Shown: piece after piece, positions 35,011-47,000 of the stretch
Layout of the letters: every line of letters starts with the position of its first letter
How positions within the stretch are numbered: the stretch's first letter is position 1
Assembly: GCA_025617745.1 (NCBI GenBank)
Contig: CM046868.1
Location: 16,186,615-16,250,614, forward strand
DNA: 64,000 bases
Direction: 5' to 3'
From: Heliocidaris erythrogramma
Lineage: Eukaryota; Echinodermata; Echinoidea; Camarodonta; Echinometridae
Notes under the pieces: model-generated
The model's database searches: none
Told to the model about the DNA's origin: nothing
The model's input: the letters and a program-made list of their open reading frames with translations, nothing else
Translations under genes and position numbers: made by a program

Positions 35011-35395
35011 ATGGATTTGGGTGTACCACGAAATAGATTTCGTGTGTACAGAATTGCGCTAAGTAGCGCACGAAATAAATTTCGTTGCAACGAAATGTAT
35101 TTTGTGTACGGAATTGCGTTAGGTACCACACAAAATGGATTTCGTTCAACGAAAGCCATTTCGTATGGTACGAAATGTATTTCGTGTACGGAATTGCGTT
35201 AGGTACCACACAAAATGGATTTCGTTTAACGAAAGCCATTTCGTATGGTACGAAATTCATTTCACGTCAAAAAATTCATTTTGTACAACGGAAAAGTGTA
35301 TTTCGTCACTACGAAATCCATTTCGTTTAGGTCGAAACAAATTTTGTGAACGGAATTGAATTTTGTACAAAACAAAGTGGATTTCGTACGAAAAT
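35011..35395. repeat. array of palindromic CGAAATNNATTTCG motifs
   Basis: At least ten copies or near-copies of CGAAATNNATTTCG or CGTTNAACGAAA words. A direct repeat of roughly 75-80 bases (GTGTACGGAATTGCGTTAGG to TTTCGTATGGTACGAAAT) occurs twice, at about 35100-35180 and 35180-35255. The ORFs that cross it on both strands are products of the repeat. Confidence 0.85.
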
Positions 35396-35751
35396 GGTGT
35401 AAACAAGGACGGACTTTACACTCAGCGCCCCATACAATAAAGATAGAACTGCCTTTAGCATCAAAAAGTTGGGGGAATAGGTCTTCCATATTTAGCAGAT
35501 ACTAAATATTATTTATTATTAATAGAAAAATGTATTAATAGAAAAATGCCTAAAGATTTATTTACAAATTATTTATTATGTTGAGAACATTAATGTAGAA
35601 ATATGTGTATTAAGTGTTTTCTCTTTATATGTATTAATAGAATATGGAATATATTTATAAAGTGTTGGGAATTTCATGTTGGAGATATATTGCGGATTTA
35701 TTTAATTTCTGTCACTCTTTTTCATCTCTCTAAAATTTCTCTCCCTCTCCC

Positions 35752-35771
35752 CTTCTCTCTCTCTCTCTCTA

Positions 35772-35815
<44 letters not shown>
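35752..35815 (+). repeat. (CT)n microsatellite
   Basis: Nearly continuous CT dinucleotides over about 64 bases, with one ATCTCC interruption. Confidence 0.95.
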
Positions 35816-35818
<3 letters not shown>

Positions 35819-36119
35819 CCCCCTCTCTTTCTATTCCTCACCTCTATGTTGAAGGCACATAGTACTCTGAGGGAGGCAGAGGTCAGAGGCAAAGAATTTT
35901 GTAGAGAAAAAAAAAATGAAATGATGAGAGCGAGATAAAGAGAGGAAAAGGAGGAGGGGAGCGAAAGAACACAAGTGTGAAAATGAATATACCGAAACAA
36001 TATGAAAGAGAAATGAAGAAATGATATAAATCATTAATTCCCATAATCTAATGAAGAATTATTGTCGGTATGTTGAGGTATTTCTGTCTCACTCGTTGCC
36101 ATCACACTTGTTGTGATTT

Positions 36120-36278
36120 GGGCCCCGTTGCATAAGACTTACCATTAATGGTAACTCTGCTATCAATGGTAACTACCATGGTAACATCACTCAACAGCCA
36201 ATCAAAATCAAGGTTTCCATGGGAGTTACCATTGATGGCAGAGTTACCGTTAATGGTAAGTTTTATACAACGGGGCCC
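36120..36278. mobile_element. 159-bp palindromic MITE
   Basis: GGGCCCCGTTGCATAAGACT and its mirror at the right end, with nested palindromes of ACCATTAATGGT / ATCAATGGTAAC type. Same general family as 33940-34067. Confidence 0.85.
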
Positions 36279-37928
36279 TGCACCACGAAGCAATGACAAT
36301 CTACAAACTAAACAGATGAAATCACAATGCAAAACGAAAACTACACTTTCAAAATTATTCTCAATATTCACATTGCCAGCAATTTAATATCCAAAATTAA
36401 ATAGCTTCCAGCTAATAAAGATTATTTTCTTCTTCTTTTTAAATACACGCATGCGTGCAGGGCACTGCCCTACAGTATAACAATTCATACATACAAATAA
36501 ATACAACTTTTACAAAGAAATGAACGAAAAAAAATATCTCATAAGAAATTTTCCGATTCTACGTATTTTTGACATATGAAATTTACATTTTAACTTTCAA
36601 ACAGATCAACTCTTAGTCATGAATATTTATTATTTGGAAGCACAATTGTGACAAAGGCAATACGACTTCAATAAATATCCATAGATTATTCAACACAATT
36701 CTTCAAAATTAACGGCATAAATAATACACCATAATATCCTCAATACTTCCCATAGTGAATGTATACGACATAAATTTAATATTCTCAGTATCTATTCACA
36801 TTTTTTTTTACTGGTTATACATGTAACGAATTGATGACAGTTCATTTTTGATAATTTTACTGTTTGAAAAGAGGCCAGCTCAGATTGAATTTATTGACTT
36901 AATATTCTGCTACTTAAAAACCTAACAAAGAAAATCTGAATTGGTCAGTTACAAAACCTGTTTATTTTCCGAACTTGAGATACAAATACCTTCTTGGTGT
37001 TCGTCATAATTCCTTCTTTACTGTCTTTTGTCGTGTTTTAAGAAACCAGGCCAACAGAAAAAAACGTATCACTAAAGTGTCTGTCTCTGACGTATATAAG
37101 GAAATGATCCTGAACGAAATCAGTTGATTTCGTCTACATTTACATAAATTGTACAAAAAGAATTATTTTTCAGAACTTTAATTATTACCTGTATCACTAA
37201 CCGTACCTCTAATCTATTATTTTCTATGAGTCGAGTCTGATTATTAATACATTTATTGCACATTGAAAGTCACCACAGACGCCAATATCTACATCTCCAG
37301 GCCCAGTACTGAAATATGATGTTAGCTGCTAATGATTTTTGTCCGCTAGTCTCTTTGTCCATCCATCTGTCTATATGTATGTATAAGTCTATTTCTTTCT
37401 GTTTACTTTCTCTTGCTTCTCATACTGTATGTACATTACATGTACACTAAAGCATAAAGGTATACCATTCAGACATTTCTTGATTACATTATGGATTGAA
37501 AATCGCTTTAAAATACCTAGTCGAAAATTATGAGAAAACTTGGTGTATCAAAAATAAGAACTCTGACCAGCTCCTTCGTTTTGACTTTTTTTTACGTTCT
37601 TTAGGCAAACTCTCTGTTTCCTTTTTAAATAATGATACATTTTACTCAGGGTTTAATTCGGGACCGATATTTATTCATAGCTCACAAATTAAGTCTTAAA
37701 TAATATCTTTACACCCTAAATACAATATAGCATAACTCCAAACTTGGTTATCTCAAGTTCTTTCCCGTTTTGTCCCAAATTTGTAGAAAAAATTGCAATA
37801 ACTCCCGAGGCAGCATGGAAAGAGTTGCGGTGCAAAAACGATGGGATCCGACCTTTGCTTCGGCTACACTTTGTGCTCTGCATAGGGTTAGAAATAGTGT
37901 TTGGTCAAGGCTTGAATAAGGAATTTGC
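36279..37928. other. intergenic, no gene seen
   Basis: AT-rich, no domain-like ORF and no clear repeat other than short simple sequence. It lies downstream of the TNFR-like gene (minus strand). Confidence 0.45.
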
Positions 37929-37934
37929 TTTATT
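37929..37934 (-). terminator. candidate poly(A) signal of the TNFR-like gene
   Basis: AATAAA on the minus strand, about 68 bases after the TGA stop at 38002-38004. Its position and orientation fit a short 3'UTR. Confidence 0.45.
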
Positions 37935-38001
37935 GACCGAGGAGCAACTTTAGCCGGAGCATGTGTGTAGACTCGGAACCCAACGATGGTCACCTCTGAC
38001 T

Positions 38002-41000
38002 TCATACATGTACATGATCAATATCAGTCATGGAGGCTCTTGATGTTGTCTTCGGCAGCATTCTCTCTTTCTCTTGGTCGTGCTTCCTCCGATGGTATAA
38101 GAACTTGCAGACGAAGATGTTGACGATGAGGATGATGACCACGGCGATGACCAGGGCCCAGCCTACGATCAAGAGGTACTTGTCGTCAGAAAGGAAGAGC
38201 GGTGATTTGCCTGAGGAACCATTTGGAGTATGTTTGTCTGCATAATATATGAAAAGGAATGGTGAAAAAGATGGTTTGGTTTTTATCCAAATTGTTTCAT
38301 CACAGTTTAATAAAGTGTTATCTCATAATTATATGAATGGGTTGATGTATCCTTTGGATAACGACATAATTATATATCCACACCCTGCAATCTTTTGTTT
38401 TCTCTCCTTCTCTCTCGCAATCCACTTCTTCCTGCCTCTACTTTCCGGTGCCAGGTAAAAATGCCAGAGGAAAAAATGCCAGAGGTAAAAATGCCAGAGG
38501 TAAAAATGCCAGAGGTAAAAATGCCAGAGGTAAAAATGCCAGAGGTAAAAATGCCAGAGGTAAAAATGCCAGAGGAAAAAATGCCAGAGGTAAAAATGCC
38601 AGAGGAAAAAATGCCAGAGTTAAACACGCGATGGGTGACGTCAGGAACAAAAAGAAAAGAGGCAAAATATGCCAGCTGCATACTAGGAGAATATAGGTGA
38701 AAAATCAAGATGAAATATAGAGAAGGTCTAGAAGCAGACCTGACATCTGCTGATTTTACTTTTTAGACTACATATATTTGGTTTGACCGCGTTGGACTCT
38801 GGACTCCAGATCGTAGACCCGGCTTTTTTTTAATCGACGTACGACTTCTTTATCCCGAATGGAATTTGGAACAAGAAGGAAGTCTGCAACTGAATTTTAG
38901 GTTTAGAGAAGGGAAAGGAGGTATGCAAAAATGACATCACCCCTTATGTGGGACAGTCCTTTTGTGGGTAAATATGAACCTTTTCGGAATTATGAACATT
39001 TGGATAAACGAACCTTCGGAATAATGCAACAAATGTTCGGAATTTTGAACCCCCAGGCATGGGAAATTAGTGTTTTGGAAATAGGAACCTTCGGAATAAC
39101 GAGATGCCCCCGCATCATGATACTAACTGTATAACTTAACGACACAATACCTGTACCAGTAATAAAATAACTTGCAGGCCACGAGGAACGTCTTGCAAAG
39201 TGGAGGGGCTTAGTGGGGGGGGGGGGGGGGGGGGCTGCGTGTATACCACATTTTTGCACGTTTGCACGTGTTTACTGAAAAAAGTAGAGGCTGCAGCCCC
39301 CAGCCCCCCCCCCCCCCCGCCCGGTTCCGCGGTCCATGACTTGTACCAAATGATCTTGACTAGTTTGCTTTTCGATATCTGTACTTGTACCCCGGATTTG
39401 TACCTACATGCGCCTTTTTTTTTCTTTTTCAGTTCTCCCTTCTTCAGCAAATGTACAGGCCGTCACACAAACATCGAGCGTTACAGCCTCGTCAACATTA
39501 ATACGGGGGGGGGGGGGGGGGGGGCTCATGCACATTAAGTTATAAACAAGATGCAGATATATTCAAACTGAATTAAATGTTAAAAAAAGATTACGTTTGC
39601 ACATCGTGAGACAACTGATTAACTCTCTTCAATTATTCTTCACCACGATGAACCTCTTCCAATCTAAAGATTATAATATTGAAGTGTTTAAAAAAAAAAG
39701 GGTCGTCAACTGAAAGCGAGTGGCAAACAATACATGCATGCTATATCCGGGCCGGGGTGGGGGGGGGGGGGGGGGGGGGTACTAGCATTTTTTACCTCTG
39801 GCATTTTTACCTCTGGCATTTTTACCTCTGGCATTTTTACCTCTGGCATTTTTACCTCTGGCATTTTTTCCTCTGGCATTTTTACCTCTGGCATTTTTAC
39901 CTCTGGCATTTTTTCCTCTGGCATTTTTACCACTGGCATTTTTACCTCTGGCATTTTTACCTCTGGCATTTTTACACCGAACCTATTTTCCTCCCTCCTT
40001 CCTCTATTCTTTTTCCTCTTCCACTTTCTAACTCCCTCCTCCAGATTCCAATCTCATCCTCTCTCCAGTTCTCTCACCCTCTTTCTTTCTCGCCCCCCCT
40101 CTCTCTATTTCTCCTACTATTTCCCAATCATTCCATTTTCCTCTTTACAATACTCTAACCCTTTTCTTCACACCATTCACATCATGATGATCTAAAACAT
40201 GATAAAATAATTATATGTGTTAATGGTAATCCTTACCCGAACTTTGTGATACAGATGGGCTAGTATCCGTCCATTGCCTCTTTGCTGGAAGTTCACTAAC
40301 ATCTACAGGGTCTGGAAAATTAAAGAATGTGAAGCAATTATTATCATACTTATCGAAAAATGCTGTCATATTGAATTATTTCATATCGTATAAAGCTGTA
40401 AAATTAGGTTTTACTACCCTTGATCTTTATCTTTTCATAAATTTGGCATTGGAAACTTAGTGGCCCCAAAGTGCAACCTTTATTTTATGATTTCAGAGGA
40501 AAATACACAAATATCAATATTAGGATTTTCAAAACTATATTTTTCTAAATAAAGGTATCTATCAATCAATTCCTCGGACAGCAATTCGTTTGTTAGAAGC
40601 TACCAAGCCTTGTCCCATATAAACAAGGTCTTAAATAGATTTTTATGATCAATAATTAACGAATATATGCAGTGCTCATTAAATTTTGATACCCCGTGAC
40701 TGTCCAAATGATCCAAGTTATTGGGAATTATGAGGATGGTGTGTTTAATTGGATCTGTTCGCACTGTATAACATTTTTTTTTCTCTGATGTTTATTTTCG
40801 TTTCGTTTTGTTTTGTGTTGTATTGTTTCGTTTGGTGATGACATTTATGGAAAATACAGATAAAGCAAATTACTTGTTGCATCGGCCCGTTTCGTTGTTG
40901 CTTCCTCGAATCGCGGGTCCGGGACACAGGCCTTCCTACCGTTGTCAAAAATATCGGTTGCTTTTATACACGACGTTGTACACTGGGTATCGGCCATTCT

Positions 41001-44000
41001 GGAACAGTTGGACAGTGTGCGGACGCCATCCGGACATTCGCTACAGAAGAGACAGTGATAGAAGCTGTAAAGATAAAGAAAAATCATAAAATAATCAGGG
41101 GTTTGTCCAAAAGATGAAACACAGTTATTTGTATATACAAGCTGAACCCTGTTTCATAAAATCGCTATCAATAAAAAGTGCAAAAGTCTTTTGCAAATTT
41201 TCCCACAGCTTATCAAATGCTATAATCAGTAGTTTTTATTAGTTGTTATATAACTCGTAATTGGAAAATATGTTCTATGAATCAGATCCCTGGAAATTTT
41301 CTTTATTCCACAAGTAATATGAGAGGAAAACATATTTGCAATTTATATTATGTCGTAGTTTTCTTTGCAGTCTTTAACACTCTTGACATGAAGATGTATA
41401 TGAACTTTACATTTTGCCAGTGAGTCTATATTGTCATCGGTTTAATAAGATTGATGAAATTGCCATTGCCTTCAAAAGACTTCTTAGAAATCCAATCTTA
41501 TTTTCCGACTTATCACTCCCAAATTTTCTGTCTGCTGATTTGACAGATCAACCATTATTCAAATGAAGAATACATAATGGTTATTCACCGTAATTTAACT
41601 TCATTACTGATTTTCTTAAACTTTCAAAGCACGAGAACAATATGCCTTTCCGGGAAAGAAATGATGAAATTAATTAAAAGTGCTTTCACACTTGGCAAAG
41701 CTTTTCACACTAAACGCTCAAAACGTGTCGGAGACATCAATAAAACTCATTTTATATATTTTGACAAACAATGTTTGTTCAGGAAAGTGAGTAAAAGCAC
41801 GTTTCAGATCGAGCGGAAAGTGGTTAATAATGGATTAGAGTAAATATACACGCAGGAGAGCTTGCTTGCTTTCGATCGTTCTCATTTTTTCAGCTTTTCA
41901 CAAAATGATATGAGAGGCGGTACAGATGTCGATCCATTTTAGGATAGCTAGAGGGGGCAAACATTTTCAACCGGAAGGCACACACTTAGTAAGATACAAA
42001 TTTTTATTCATTCGAGTGTATTAAACAATCCCAATTACCTACGCGTGGCAGGGATCGCACAAACATAGGAAACACAAAATTATTGGTGAGGTGTCGACGC
42101 GTTTGTGCCACTAATTCTTTTATGATACTTCATCAAACGAATGCTCGAAGCTTGAAGAGTTGGCCAAACACTTGAAGCACTATCATATCACTTTCCTAAC
42201 ACTAACAGATATCAATGACCTGGAAAATAACCAGCTGCAAATGATGTCTTACCCTGATGTGTGTGGGGGGGGGGGGGGGGGGGGGGGGCGGGGGTTCAGA
42301 TCTTATTGGGTCCGGTTTTCCTCCATAATTCTACACCTATTGACAATTAGGAGAATTTATTTCATTTCAGGAAGTTTTTAATGGTGCTAATCATCATGTG
42401 ATACAGTTCATTTACATACTGTTTTGTTACATTTTTCTGTTGGTATACCTCAACTTTTCCTTTCTCTCACAGTTCACCATATGCATCTCTGAACACGTAT
42501 AGAGACTTTGTTTTAAGAGGGCTCATCTCTCATAAATCTTCTAAACATGGAGAAATATCTGTTCGGATCTTTTGCGCTGTTGTTCCTTAGCCTATCTTCT
42601 GGATGTGAGGGTTAGTATGGCATTTCAATTCTCTATTCACTTAACGTTGCTTTAGTTAAAGGAAAGAATTCCAATGATCTTTAGAACTTTCTTTGATTGA
42701 AACTATAGGCCTACCTTTTAAAAAACAATTTTGCCCACTTGTGCTATCTGTTATCACAATAACCGCACTTCATCCCACATAGTTACTATACACTGTGTGG
42801 TACAGCTTAAAACAGTGAGGAAACGTCCTTAGACCACAGTATGTCCACATAAGCAACACTCAAAGTGTTACAATCACCTCTATTATGGTATGTTCTCTTC
42901 TCGTTTGAGAGACGAAATACAAGTATTTCAGCCCCTTTCTTTCTTCAGGTGGCGAGGTCTTTGCCGATCATGCCTGTCCAACGGGATGGGACAGTCACCT
43001 CATCCGATGCTACTGGTACCTTGATAGGAAGAAGGTAACATGGCAGCAAGCCAACGAGAACTGTCAGGACATTGGTGGCTACCTCTACGTTCCAAGTAAC
43101 GACGATGAGGGCATATTCGTGCAGGAAGCTCTTGAGAAGCGAGAATCCTTCGCATCGATCTCAGAGGCAATCTGGATAGGATGTGACGACCAGGAGGTCG
43201 AAGGAACGCACGTTTGCCACGAAGATACAGGTGATACAGGATACAGGAGTGAGTATGTCTCTTTCCTCTTTTTATGAATGCACTATATAGCAATTCATAA
43301 TAATGCGTTTATCATGTTTATGTGTTTTTGTGTGATCAAGCTCTTAAGACAGTATACATAGGCCTCCTTCTCGCCGGCCTTCTTCAAGAGACCGCCATTG
43401 ATGCCTCGTGGATTGACGGATTATTGGGCCTTCGGTCTACGGGGATGTCATGCTTGTCAGATATTACGCCGCGTTTCATAGCACGTCGCGATATCTGACC
43501 CTGCATTCAACTCAAGCCGGAATCGAGAAAAAAATCACATGCCTACGTCTCAGTGATTATCGAGTGAAACAGATCGGCTCCAGACCAGTTAACAGTTAAC
43601 TACGACCCACAAGACTGACTGTCCATGAGCCTGATGGCCCGCAAAACCGACTTTATCGGTCTGTCAGGACTGTCTTTGGAACTATTTTTCTGAGGGTTCA
43701 CGAGAATTGACAACCATACATGAGCTGTCTGTCATCTCAGTTGCCTCTTTGATTCTTATATCATGTTCATCCTAATTTACAGATTGGGCGTACAAAGAAC
43801 CAAGTGACAGTTGGAACTACGTTTGGGGAGAGGACTGCATTTCTGCTTACACCGGTAGACCCAACAACTCAGTGGTGCCACTGTGGAACGACAAGGCCTG
43901 CAACGGCGTAGAGTACCATGCCGTGTGTGAACGTAAGAACATTACTCCATGAGAAGCAAATGTTACAAATCGTGGTATTTCCAAATTGACAAATTCAAGG

Positions 44001-47000
44001 CTCATGATCAAGGGTTGTTTCTGATGACCTACAATGCTTTTATACTTGATGTTGCCCTTGCCTCCGCGACTTTCAAGAAAATGAACCCTGTAGGCCTATA
44101 GTAAATTTAATAGAGTTAAAATTTCATAAATTCCTATTCAGTACAGTACTACCCTGTTGGAAAGAATGAATATGATGTGGCCCCTACCATGCACCAATAA
44201 TGTTACGTTTGGTACGGTGACAGTACGGCAAACTGTAGGCTTAGAGACAACTTTATTTTTAAAAAATTGTACTGTAGGCCTACTGTGTGGTCTTGGAACC
44301 CTTTCACAGTGCTTCTTACTGGGGAAACACAGTGTGGCCAATAACTGAATTTTGAAAACTGTGTTCACAGAGTGTTTAGCCTACTACGTGGGACACTCAG
44401 GTTCTATAGAGGCATTTATTTTACGCAAGCGCAATTTTGATTCTGACGATATAGATCACCCAAAGAATCTCGACTCCTTTACAAATTTTTCTTTCCTTTC
44501 TAGGTCCTGCAACGAATCTTCACACCATTACTCGGATGTTCCAGATGCCTAGCGAAATCTCAGGGGGTACGGCCCGCGTGATCCCAAACTACTGCCTCGT
44601 TGAGCAACCAAATCTCAAACCCAAAGGCTTCACAACTTCCAGCTTGATCAGGTGCGCTGTATCCTGCGCAGACGACTTGGAATGTGAGGCTTTTAATTTT
44701 TTACGCCGTCCTAAGAAGACAGAGGCATCGAATTCTTCAACAACCCTGAAGTTGAAGGGCACTTGTCAGAAGCTGACGTTCTCTACGAAGAATATCAAAA
44801 CAGGTTTTTTCATGACTCCCATAGATGGTTGTAATTATTATGTGCTTGATTGCCGGAAGTGAAACCGTCGACCCCAGATCATCTTGGACAATTATAGTCT
44901 TATAACATAGATCAAAGCAACTAGGTGTGGTGTTTTTTTTTTTTAACCAGCATACTGTAATTGATTTGTCATTCAAACCTTCACCCTGCTTGTGTATATC
45001 GTTTGTTACATAATTTCAATATTTAATATACAGATGTGTTTTTCTTACTCATTCTTAAATAGACCTCTGATTTATCCCAGCGATTGACGCAATATTATGA
45101 TTTAACAAGATCAAAACTACTTTCGAAAAATCAACTGAAGGCAATTTCAATAGCCCTGTCTATCACCTATAGAAATTTACAATCGCCTATTACGTAATCC
45201 GAACCTGATTTTTATGGGCAGTACAATAGGCCTTTGAAATTTCCCTTGAGTTTATTTTTCGAAAGTAGTTTTGATTGTGTTATTTACAAATTTTTGTTGA
45301 TAGTTGAAAACTATTTCATTATTCTCACTCAATCTCTAAATATTTCAAACCAATGATGCATGTTTATAATTGTCATGACTGTTCGGTAATATCTCATATT
45401 TGTGTTCCTCGTTCATGCTACCATGGTAAATTAATGATTCGTGATTCTTGACTCATGCGAGCCGGTGTTCATTGGCTCATATCATGAAGCTGTAGCTTCA
45501 TGCTCATATCGTGCAAATAATGACGAACCCAAACATCAGACGTTTCCCTCGCAACACCTAGGTCATTAAAGGTTGTACAAAGCCGAGAACAAAACTTATC
45601 AAAAGAAAGTTTCAAAGCATACAGGATACACCGGTAGTGACGTATGCACTTATATTGAATAGGATGCCAACTTTTGATCTTAGGCTGTCGACCTTTTTCA
45701 TGACTAATTCCACGCACTAAATTAAAAAAAAGTAGACAGATAACGCGTCCTGTCATTACAGAAGAGAGCCTTGTGGTTGATATTCCTGCTTTTGTTTCTC
45801 CTTTTCTTTCTTTCAACTGGGACACATCTATCATTAAAAAGAGCCGAGGAGGGGCGTGCAAACAAGAAAACTATACAACGCCAAAGAAAATATATTTATA
45901 TATTTATGGTAACTTACATGTTTATAATAATAATTTAGACTCGTTGATTTAGTTATAGGGTAAAACAAGTTCATTTGTAAGCACAGGAAAAGAATAGTAT
46001 ATGTTGCCGATTTTAGAAAGGATCCCATGTTTAAGTGCTAATTTTGACCGTATGATTTTAATGGTAACATTTTATGAAGTCTAGGCACACCTCTTTTGAA
46101 TGCCTATCAATATTATCTCTTTTCATCGATGTTTGCAATTAAAATTCTATAGTCCTTTTCGCTATCACAATCCTCCTTTTATATTCAGCCACGCAAAATA
46201 AGGCCAAGTTACGTGTTGTAAAGATACGTTATTTGTGATTATCAAGGTACATGAACTTCCAAATAAGGCATTCGATAGGCTTAATACAATTGACCCCCAA
46301 ATCGACAGGTGTGGTTCTATTTTCTTTTAGATCATACCGTAATTAATTTGTGCTATACATTCTACATATCCAAACGATCTAGAATATACTTTAGATTCAT
46401 AATAACATTTAGATATTATCATGTAAAGATTCAAACAAATAGCAAAGATATACCTACGTCAATTGACGTCAATGTCGTTGTGTATACACCTATCCAGACA
46501 ATAGAACAAATAGTGGCAGATTTTTCTGGTATAGAATTCTATCAATAAAATATGACCGAATGCACAGCGTTTAAAAACAGTTTTGGGAACAGTCTATCAA
46601 TTCAGACGTTTAATTGCAAGAACAACGTGAAGACGATGTACATTTTTTAAAGATCAAGATGTCAACGAAAACCTGAAATAACAGTGGGGGGGGGGGGGGG
46701 GGAATGGCGAGAATTTTTTCGCCAACCCTCCAATAGTCGCTCAGTGTGTGTGTGTGTGGGGGGGGGGGGGGGCGGGGGTTCAGATCTTATTGGGTCCGGT
46801 TTTCCTCCATAATTCTCTGATAAGCAAACAAAAAAAAAAGGTATCAGTTCTAAAAGGGGGCACAATCCAAAAGTGGGCACAGTGAATACTTTTCTTTCAA
46901 AGGGGGGGGGGGGAGGCACGGGCCGGGATTCCCCCCCCCCCTAAGACCGCCACTGCCCGATAACATTTTTTTATGGTCAAAGTTGTCAGGGGGCAGTCTG

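Noticed and set aside
35722-36000. ORFs rich in Ser-Leu or Arg-Glu dipeptides
   Set aside because: Translation of a (CT)n microsatellite.
38395-38708. ORFs in several frames with MPEVK, NARGK and FLPLA repeats
   Set aside because: They come from a 15-bp minisatellite whose unit length is divisible by three, so every frame stays open.
39679-40195. Long ORFs with LWHFY / SGIFT repeats
   Set aside because: Same 15-bp minisatellite in reverse orientation.
45469-45861. 130-codon minus-strand ORF
   Set aside because: No signal peptide, cysteine pattern or domain-like motif; flanked by repeated TCATATCATG words; likely chance.
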